Below, in pieces: positions 41,511-47,255 of a stretch of DNA of 47,255 nucleotides. The translations under genes and the position numbers were made by a program. This DNA comes from an uncultured Cytophagales bacterium (lineage in GTDB: Bacteria; Bacteroidota; Bacteroidia; Cytophagales; Bernardetiaceae), in contig CAKZOK010000108.1 in the NCBI GenBank assembly GCA_937136415.1, positions 1-47,255 on the forward strand, given 5' to 3'. Position 1 is the first letter of the stretch; each line of letters starts with the position of its first letter. The notes under the pieces are model-generated. The model did not search any database. It was given only the letters and a program-made list of their open reading frames with translations, and was not told the origin of the DNA.

Positions 41511-42737
41511 ATGCACAACACCAACAGAAATAGTAATTCGAATCATCGCAGAGTAAAAGACCAATCAGAAGAAAATAATTTACAAAAAAACGGAATGAAT
41601 CAAGAACAAAATCCTTATTTAGGAAAGTATAATGTATTTGGCGACGGATATTTTAGTGAAGATTATTACTTACTAAATAGCCATAATCAAAAATTAATTG
41701 ATTTTGGTGTTCGTGATTACTTTCAAAACAATCAACTTGTTTCTCTCAATCAGTTTTTAAAACTTTTAGAAGAAAATGGTTATACATCTATTTCGATTTA
41801 TCGCCGTAATACAACCTACAATAAAAAAGAAACTCGTTATTCAATAGATTGGTATCTAATGTTAGATGATGAATCTATTATCATAAATATGACTTATGAC
41901 GCTGTTCAGAAACTAGACGATGTTATTTTTAGATTTGACATGATAACGGCTGTAGAAAATACACCCATAGAAAAATTAGAGAAGCTATTTGAGTTAGCTA
42001 CAAAATGTATTATCGAAACCAAAGATGACGACAAACGATATATAAATATTGTAGGAAATACTCCACGAGCAGGGCTGACACTTCGCAAACATCAAATAAA
42101 ACCTCCTACAATTCCAGATTTGAATTTGTATTATGGAAATAAATTTGAAGAAAAACATGATATTTTGGTTAAGGAAGTAAATGAAAAAAATAACTCTGGT
42201 TTATTTATTTTTCATGGCGTAACAGGAAGTGGAAAAACAAACTATATTCGTTACCTAATTAGCAAAGCCAAACCCGAAATAGAATTTATTTTTTATCCAA
42301 TTACGTTGCTTAGAGAAATTACAAGCCCTGATTTAATTACATTTTTATCTGATTATCAAAATGCTGTTTTGATAATTGAAGAATCGGAAGATTCTGTACA
42401 GGCTCGTGATTTGTTTAATACTGATAAAAGTTCGATTGCTAATCTTCTGAATATTTCAGATGGGTTATTGTCTGATGTTTTGAATCTCAAAATTATTTGT
42501 ACCTTCAATACAGACATCAAAAATTTGGATAAGGCTCTTTTGCGAGAAGGTCGTTTATTGGGGATTCATCGTTTTGATGCTCTTCCTATCGAAAATGCCA
42601 ACAAAATTGCAAAATTAAATAAAATTGAACGAGAGTTTACAGCTCCTGCAACACTAGCCCAAATCTATAATGTTCCTTTAAATGAAGATTTTTCTGACTT
42701 TTCAGTTCGTCAGAAAAAAATTGGTTTTGGAAAGTAA
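41511..42737 (+). CDS. AAA-type ATPase
   Basis: The C-terminal half is a P-loop ATPase: Walker A GVTGSGKT (236-243), Walker B AVLIIEESED (285-294), a sensor-like IICTFNTDIK and an arginine-bearing LLREGRLLGIHRFDAL. The first 40 residues are a polar, Asn/Gln-rich low-complexity tail. Residues 45-200 form an uncharacterised N-terminal domain (YYLLNSHNQKLIDFGVRDYFQNN, YSIDWYLMLDDESIIINMTYDA). This looks like the Bcs1-type AAA proteins found in Bacteroidota and in phages, with unknown clients. An internal ATG at 41598 (MNQEQNPYLGKYN) is a possible later start. It has no neighbours in the same unit. Confidence 0.8.
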   Translation: MHNTNRNSNSNHRRVKDQSEENNLQKNGMNQEQNPYLGKYNVFGDGYFSEDYYLLNSHNQKLIDFGVRDYFQNNQLVSLNQFLKLLEENGYTSISIYRRNTTYNKKETRYSIDWYLMLDDESIIINMTYDAVQKLDDVIFRFDMITAVENTPIEKLEKLFELATKCIIETKDDDKRYINIVGNTPRAGLTLRKHQIKPPTIPDLNLYYGNKFEEKHDILVKEVNEKNNSGLFIFHGVTGSGKTNYIRYLISKAKPEIEFIFYPITLLREITSPDLITFLSDYQNAVLIIEESEDSVQARDLFNTDKSSIANLLNISDGLLSDVLNLKIICTFNTDIKNLDKALLREGRLLGIHRFDALPIENANKIAKLNKIEREFTAPATLAQIYNVPLNEDFSDFSVRQKKIGFGK

Positions 42738-42757
42738 CCTATAACTATTTTTTTTAC

Positions 42758-42798
42758 AAAAAAGCCTTTTTAAAATTTAATTTTTAGAAAGGCTTTTT
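42758..42798. terminator. Bidirectional terminator between AAA ATPase and FtsX-like permease
   Basis: AAAAAGCCTTT (42759-42769) pairs with AAAGGCTTTTT (42788-42798), extended inward by A/T pairs. It lies between convergent genes. Confidence 0.8.
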
Positions 42799-42817
42799 GT
42801 ATTTAGTAATTATGTAA

Positions 42818-43975
42818 CTATCTCATTGCATCAGCAGCCTCTGTGGTTGCACCACGCCATGCAGGAAAAAGTGTCGCAGCCAAATAAGGCACAACAGAAA
42901 GTGAAAAAACACTCAAAATATCTCCTACACTAACAAAAGGCTGTAAATCGTAGGCAGGATAAAGCACCGACCAACCCACCAAAAAAGGTTTTAGAATAGG
43001 AGAATTAAAAATAAAAACGTGAATATAAGCCAAAATAATTCCCAATAAAGTTGCAGTAATTGATAAAATTGCGCCTTCTGTGAGCTTCAAAAACAACACA
43101 TCGTTTATTTGCCAACCAATCGCCTTCAAAATTCCTAATTCTTTTTTCTCATTGCTACTCAAACCTGAAGCTCGCTCCCACATCAAAAGCAAAAAAGCCA
43201 AAACAGAAAGCAAAGAACCATAAATAAAAATCCCTCCTCGCCAACTAAAAAGCGTCTGGTATGTAGAAGAAAGTTGAGCAAGCGTAACGACACGAAGAGA
43301 GGGAAAAGTTGCATCTATTTTTTTGCCAATATTCTCAATTTCCTCTGGATTATAAATTTCAACAGCAATATCTGTACATAATGAATCTTCTAAACCAATA
43401 ATTTTTTGAGCTTCTTTGACAGGCAAAATAATCAAATCTTTGGTCAATAAATCTGATTTTGCATCAAAAACACCTACTATTTCATAACTTACTTTTTTAC
43501 CATTGACATCATTTAGAGAAAGAAAATCACCTAATTGCAATTTTCTTGTTTCAATAATTCCTGTTCCGACCAAAACTCCATTATTAATATTTTCTTGTTG
43601 ATTCTGATTCTCTTTAAACTCTAAAAAATCTATTTCTTCATTTGGAAAATCACTTCCCATAACTGTCAAAACTGCTCCTGTTGCGTCATCAAAAAAATAC
43701 CCCCAATAGCGTGGAAAAACTTTTTTTATACCTCTAATTTTTGAAATAGAATCTCGCACAGAAATAGGCATCGGAACAAGCCTTCCTCCCTGTAGTTTTT
43801 GAGTCCATAAGGGAGGCAAGTTTTCTAAAGTGTGTGAAGTTTCTGTCTTCAAGCTACTTGTAAAAAAAACTACCGAAGCATAAAATCCAACCACCAAAGC
43901 ATAAATTATAATCAAAGCAAATTGCTTTTTCCAGCTTCGAAGCAATGAAAGAACGGCATAATTTAGAATATTCAT
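42818..43975 (-). CDS. FtsX-like/MacB-type ABC permease
   Basis: A membrane subunit of the mechanotransmission (type VII) ABC class. An N-terminal helix (18-40) is followed by a periplasmic domain of about 190 residues (VFPRYWGYFFDDATGAVLTVMGSDF, GVLVGTGIIETRKLQLGDFLSL), then three helices with MWERASGLSSNEKKELGILKAIGWQINDVLFLKLTEGAILSITATLLG, the typical cytoplasmic loop. It ends with FPAWRGATTEAADAMR, the classical signature end of the family. The ATPase partner is not adjacent. Length of 385 aa is normal. Confidence 0.9.
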   Translation of the reverse strand: MNILNYAVLSLLRSWKKQFALIIIYALVVGFYASVVFFTSSLKTETSHTLENLPPLWTQKLQGGRLVPMPISVRDSISKIRGIKKVFPRYWGYFFDDATGAVLTVMGSDFPNEEIDFLEFKENQNQQENINNGVLVGTGIIETRKLQLGDFLSLNDVNGKKVSYEIVGVFDAKSDLLTKDLIILPVKEAQKIIGLEDSLCTDIAVEIYNPEEIENIGKKIDATFPSLRVVTLAQLSSTYQTLFSWRGGIFIYGSLLSVLAFLLLMWERASGLSSNEKKELGILKAIGWQINDVLFLKLTEGAILSITATLLGIILAYIHVFIFNSPILKPFLVGWSVLYPAYDLQPFVSVGDILSVFSLSVVPYLAATLFPAWRGATTEAADAMR

Positions 43976-43992
43976 TTTTATTCAATTACGGA

Positions 43993-44159
43993 TTACAGAT
44001 TAAAAATTATGATTAATGAAATAAATAGTTACAAGCTAGAGTTTGGATTTGTAGAGATGGATTTTCAAGTTTTTACTAAAGTATAAATTTTAGTGATATA
44101 AATATTTTTACTCTCTAAATTGCGTAGCAGACTCGTAATGCGTAATTTTTAATCTGTAA
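43993..44159. repeat. 17-bp inverted repeat flanking 133 bp
   Basis: TTACAGATTAAAAATTA (43993-44009) and its exact complement TAATTTTTAATCTGTAA (44143-44159) border the intergenic space between the permease and the TlpA gene. Both belong to the ATTCGTAATTTTTAATTCG-type word family. No gene lies inside and no target duplication is evident. Confidence 0.75.
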
Positions 44160-44166
44160 TTAATTT

Positions 44167-44655
44167 TTATTTTTGCTGTTTCAAAATTATTTCTACTTGT
44201 TTTTCACTTACCCAACCTACAATTTTACGGATAATTTTGCCCTCTTCATCTATAAAAAAATTTGTTGGTAATTCTTCTACCTGATATTTATCCGAAATTT
44301 TTCCGTCTTCATTGAGAAGCATCGGAAAGGTAATTCCAAATTGTTCCTTAAATTTTTCGGAGGCTTCTTTGGGTTGTTTTACATTGATTGCCAAAATTTC
44401 TAAGCCTTCTTTTTGTAGTTTTTCATAATAGGCTTGTGTTTCTGGAAATTCTTGTTTGCAGGTCGGACACCAATCTGCCCAAAAATAAAGCATTACAACT
44501 TTTCCTTTTTGAGTATGTTTTTCAATGGTTTGAGTATTTCCTTCTACATCTATTGTTTCGAATTTGAGTGCTAGCTCACCTTTATCAAAAGGAGTTTTTT
44601 CGGTACAAGAAAATAAGAAAGTAGATAAGAATAAGAGTATTAGTAATTTATTCAT
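44167..44655 (-). CDS. TlpA/ResA-like thioredoxin lipoprotein
   Basis: A membrane-tethered thiol-disulfide oxidoreductase acting in the envelope. Lipobox STFLFSC places the lipidated Cys at residue 17. The thioredoxin domain has KVVMLYFWADWCPTCKQEFP with redox Cys63 and Cys66 (C-P-T-C) and the cis-Pro segment ELPTNFFIDEEGKI. Length of 162 aa is typical for ResA/TlpA. It contrasts with the TlpA-like protein at 20943, which has no cysteines in this motif. Client proteins (e.g. cytochrome c) cannot be inferred. Confidence 0.92.
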   Translation of the reverse strand: MNKLLILLFLSTFLFSCTEKTPFDKGELALKFETIDVEGNTQTIEKHTQKGKVVMLYFWADWCPTCKQEFPETQAYYEKLQKEGLEILAINVKQPKEASEKFKEQFGITFPMLLNEDGKISDKYQVEELPTNFFIDEEGKIIRKIVGWVSEKQVEIILKQQK

Positions 44656-44673
44656 TTTTTATTGATTTAAAAT

Positions 44674-44735
44674 GTAGCTGACAGCTTCCAAGCTGTCGTA
44701 GTTATATTTCTGACAACTTGGAAGCTGTCAGCTAC
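44674..44735. repeat. Long intergenic hairpin GTAGCTGACAGCTTCCAAG
   Basis: GTAGCTGACAGCTTCCAAG (44674-44692) and its exact complement (44717-44735) form a 19-bp perfect inverted repeat, extended inward to about 24 bp with wobbles. It is G+C-rich compared with its surroundings and is probably a dispersed REP-like unit. It lies just upstream of the TlpA lipoprotein start. Confidence 0.85.
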
Positions 44736-44780
44736 GGAATTACAAAGTTAGGTTTTAAATACCCTTTAGACAAAAAATAA

Positions 44781-44806
44781 ACCTTAAAACAGTTTTGTTT
44801 TAAGGT
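44781..44806 (-). terminator. mscS terminator
   Basis: ACCTTAAAAC (44781-44790) pairs with GTTTTAAGGT (44797-44806). On the minus strand it is followed by TTATTTTTTG. It follows the mscS stop by about 30 bp. Confidence 0.8.
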
Positions 44807-44835
44807 CTATTTAGATTTTGTTTGATTTTCACCAA

Positions 44836-45774
44836 TTAATTTTCATTGTTTTTTCCATCTTGAAGTGAAAAAACTTCATTGAGCTTTTCGCCTCCACGTA
44901 TTCCAAAATCAAGTGTACGAATAGGGAATGGAATCATAATATCATTTGCATCAAAGGCTTCTTTTATAGCTGTTGCTACTTCAGCCTCTGCATTTTTATA
45001 TGATTTTTGGTCAGTTTTTTCTATAAAAAACCCTGCAACAAAATTAATTGAGCTATCGCCAAAACCATCAAAATCAATACGAACATCAGCAGGATTTGTG
45101 CCTACTACACCAACTTTTTTTACAGTATCATACAATAATTTTTGTACGTCTTTCATATTATCACCATACGAAACTCCTACACCAATATTGATTTTTCTGT
45201 ATTTTGTTTGACTATAGTTTACTAAAGCAGTCTGAAAAACTTCTTTTGAAGGAATGATAATATAACGTCCATCAAGGTCTTCAATACCAATCGCACGCAA
45301 ACCAATTTTTTTGACCACACCTGTATGATCATTTGTTTGAACCAAATCTCCAATACGAAGGGGTTTTTGAAGTGTAATAAGAATACCTGAAACAAAATTG
45401 GTAGCCAAATCTTGAAAAGCAAAACTAAGAGCAAGACCAATCACACCAGCACCAGCCAATAATGAAGTAACTGTTTTGTCAAGATTAAGAACACCTAAGG
45501 CAAAGAAAATGCCTACTAACAAAATAGTTACAAAGACTACTTGCCCTGCAAGCTCTACTAAATTTTTATTGTCTATCCATTTTGATAGAACTTTGTGCAT
45601 CAATGACTTTATTCCTTTTGCTATAAAATAAAAAATTGTCAAGACAATGACTGCAAGAATAAAATTTGGAAGAGTAGCTACAAGTAGCTTAAACCAAGTA
45701 ACCAGTTTTGTGGTTAATGTGTCATAACTTTGTTGAAATAAATTATCACTTTGTAGTAAGAATTGTAAGAGCAT
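44836..45774 (-). CDS. mscS: Small-conductance mechanosensitive channel
   Basis: MscS opens under membrane tension to release solutes on osmotic downshock. Three N-terminal helices (about 33-55, 73-95, 100-135) end in the pore-lining TM3: LLAGAGVIGLALSFAFQDLATNFVSGI. The beta domain carries LRIGDLVQTNDHTGVVKKIGLRAIGIEDLDGRYIIIPSKEVF, and the C-terminal domain follows with GVSYGDNMKDVQKLL and IMIPFPIRTLDFG. Length of 312 aa is close to E. coli MscS (286). It is monocistronic. Confidence 0.93.
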   Translation of the reverse strand: MLLQFLLQSDNLFQQSYDTLTTKLVTWFKLLVATLPNFILAVIVLTIFYFIAKGIKSLMHKVLSKWIDNKNLVELAGQVVFVTILLVGIFFALGVLNLDKTVTSLLAGAGVIGLALSFAFQDLATNFVSGILITLQKPLRIGDLVQTNDHTGVVKKIGLRAIGIEDLDGRYIIIPSKEVFQTALVNYSQTKYRKINIGVGVSYGDNMKDVQKLLYDTVKKVGVVGTNPADVRIDFDGFGDSSINFVAGFFIEKTDQKSYKNAEAEVATAIKEAFDANDIMIPFPIRTLDFGIRGGEKLNEVFSLQDGKNNEN

Positions 45775-45885
45775 AGGTTGAGATTAAAATGAAAGGATAG
45801 ATTAAATTGTAAAAAGATTTCACAATTTACTGTTTTTTCCTTTTAATTAAAAAAAAGTTTAGATTTGACAATGAAAAATCAATAA

Positions 45886-47255
45886 TTATATTTTCTCTAA
45901 ACCTAATTTTTTTCCTTCCTTGAGCATAAAATTAAAGGCTTCTTTGTATTCATTTCTGATTTCTCCTTCCAAAATTGCCTCTCTAATAGCTAGTTTTATT
46001 TTTCCTACTTCTGCCGAAGGTTTTAGATTGAAAGTTTTCATAATTGTTTCTCCATCAATGACAGGTTGGAAATTACGCAACTGGTCTTTTTCTTCTACTT
46101 CTGCCATTCGTTTTTCTACTCTATCAAAATTTTGTAGATAACGCTTTACTCGGTTGTGGTCTTTTGACGTAATATCGGCACGACACAATTTCATAAGCGA
46201 ATCCGAATCTTCTCCAGCCTCAAAAAGCAAACGACGAATAGCCGAATCTGTAATGGTCTTTTTTACAAGGGCAATCGGACGCAAATGAAGACGCACCAAT
46301 TTTTGTACAAAACGCATTTTTGCATCTAAAGGAAGGCGTAATTTTTTGAAAATATGAGGAGTCATTCGTGCGCCCTTGTCTTCGTGTCCGTGGAATGTCC
46401 AACCTGCCTTTGGGTGAAAACGCTTTGTAGGAGGCTTGGCAATATCGTGCAAAATAGCAGCCCAACGCAACCACAAATCATCTGAAACCTTTGCTACATT
46501 GTCCAAAACCTGTAAAGTATGATAAAAATTATCTTTGTGTCCTTTTCCATCAATATACTCTACGCCGTGCAAATCTGTCATTTCAGAAAAAATAATTTCT
46601 AAAAGCCCACATTGAAACAAGAGTTTGAAACCATACGAAGGAGGGTTTGAAAGTATGATTTTATTTAGTTCTGTTGTAATTCTTTCTTGTGAAATAATCT
46701 TTATTCTTTCTTTTTGGGTAGAAAGTGCCTCAAAAGTACCTACCTCAATATCAAAACCAAGTTGGGAGGCAAAACGAACAGCACGCATCATACGCAAAGG
46801 GTCGTCTGAAAAAGTTTTTTCGGGAGCTAAAGGAGTACGAATTATTTTTTTACGCAAATCTTTCATTCCATCAAAAGGGTCTAAAAATTTGCCATACGTT
46901 TTCTCATTTAGACTTACAGCCAACGCATTGATAGTAAAATCTCTACGTTTTTGGTCGTCTTCTAAAGTTCCTTCTTCTACGGTTGGTTTTCTTGAATCAA
47001 AATCATACGATTCTTTTCTTGCACCTACAAACTCAACTTCTATTTTCTGTTTTGTTTTTTCGTCTTCTAACGCAATCATTGCCGTTCCGAAACGCTTAAA
47101 AATAGAAACTTTGACAAAAATACCGTTTGCTTTTCCATACGATTTGGCTACGTGTTTGGCAAGCGAAATTCCACTTCCAATACAAACAATATCTATATCT
47201 TTAGTTTCTCGTTTTCTCTTCAATAAAAAATCACGCACAAAGCCACCTATCACGT
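45886..47255 (-). CDS. CCA-adding enzyme / poly(A) polymerase family with HD domain (5' end outside window)
   Basis: A class II tRNA nucleotidyltransferase-type protein that adds or repairs CCA ends. The nucleotide-transfer motif is GGFVRDFLL with the metal ligands DID in TKDIDIVCIG just downstream. Then come RRDFTINALAVSL, DDPLRMMRAVRFASQLGF and an HD phosphohydrolase-type domain (WAAILHDIAKPPTKRF, HGHEDKGARMTPHIF). The fragment is 455 codons up to the window edge; only about the first 15-25 residues are missing (the sequence before Y/D-V-I-G-G). Family members of Bacteroidota with this architecture are about 470-480 aa. Confidence 0.9.
   Translation of the reverse strand, partial: VIGGFVRDFLLKRKRETKDIDIVCIGSGISLAKHVAKSYGKANGIFVKVSIFKRFGTAMIALEDEKTKQKIEVEFVGARKESYDFDSRKPTVEEGTLEDDQKRRDFTINALAVSLNEKTYGKFLDPFDGMKDLRKKIIRTPLAPEKTFSDDPLRMMRAVRFASQLGFDIEVGTFEALSTQKERIKIISQERITTELNKIILSNPPSYGFKLLFQCGLLEIIFSEMTDLHGVEYIDGKGHKDNFYHTLQVLDNVAKVSDDLWLRWAAILHDIAKPPTKRFHPKAGWTFHGHEDKGARMTPHIFKKLRLPLDAKMRFVQKLVRLHLRPIALVKKTITDSAIRRLLFEAGEDSDSLMKLCRADITSKDHNRVKRYLQNFDRVEKRMAEVEEKDQLRNFQPVIDGETIMKTFNLKPSAEVGKIKLAIREAILEGEIRNEYKEAFNFMLKEGKKLGLEKI

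Overview
The window reads as a chromosomal stretch of a low-G+C member of the Bacteroidota, most likely a marine or gliding Cytophagales (a Bernardetia/Flexibacter-like relative is my inference). The support is: near absence of Shine-Dalgarno sequences, several -7 boxes of the Bacteroidota type TAnnTTTG, a Na+-translocating NQR subunit, an Hc1-type histone-like protein, a sphingolipid/sulfonolipid-type alpha-oxoamine synthase, a bactofilin-AtpZ pair and a SufE-SufT-bacilliredoxin set. No rRNA, tRNA, CRISPR array, complete insertion sequence or prophage was recognised. Most of the window is ordinary housekeeping sequence; the interest lies in regulation, repeats and a few odd proteins.

Layout. 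1-3.5 kb: a chimeric thioredoxin/PD40 reading frame runs head-on into trpG, whose 3' end is replaced, followed by trpE and a trp leader region (minus strand). 3.5-8.6 kb: valS, a GxxExxY protein followed by 76-bp tandem repeats, a small hypothetical gene, and a family 2 glycosyltransferase. 8.6-15.5 kb: recQ, aqpZ, nqrF, ansA, tatD. 15.6-20.8 kb: a periplasmic metal-complex binding lipoprotein, a DUF2306 membrane protein, trpS, an alpha-oxoamine synthase, an Hc1 histone-like gene. 20.9-27.8 kb: a TlpA-like protein without redox cysteines, an OppC-type permease, a membrane glycosyltransferase, an MBOAT acyltransferase, an unknown exported protein. 28-33.2 kb: a 121-bp MITE-like element with 9-bp target duplication, bactofilin and AtpZ, an ABC-2 permease, an M42 peptidase and deoC. 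33.2-38.7 kb: GGTAACTG tandem repeats, bacilliredoxin-SufT-SufE, a divergent GTP cyclohydrolase II homologue, PlsC, an imelysin-family lipoprotein, DUF4197. 39-47.3 kb: fabH, a second M42-like peptidase with a lysine-rich insert, an AAA ATPase, an FtsX-type permease, a TlpA lipoprotein, MscS and the 5'-truncated CCA-adding enzyme/poly(A) polymerase family gene.

How genes work together. The best-supported functional unit is the trp operon: a 34-residue leader peptide with three consecutive Trp codons, overlapping alternative RNA hairpins and an intrinsic terminator precede trpE, a classical ribosome-stalling attenuator. SufE, SufT and bacilliredoxin form a second coherent minus-strand unit for Fe-S assembly and thiol homeostasis. 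Many transport genes (OppC, ABC-2, FtsX, the binding lipoprotein, NqrF) stand alone without their usual partners, so their complexes must be completed from elsewhere in the genome.

Main caution. The first 1.1 kb contains two abrupt joins between unrelated coding sequences at short shared words, which looks like an assembly chimera or a microhomology rearrangement; functional conclusions about the first gene and about the loss of the TrpG catalytic His/Glu should wait for read-level checking.
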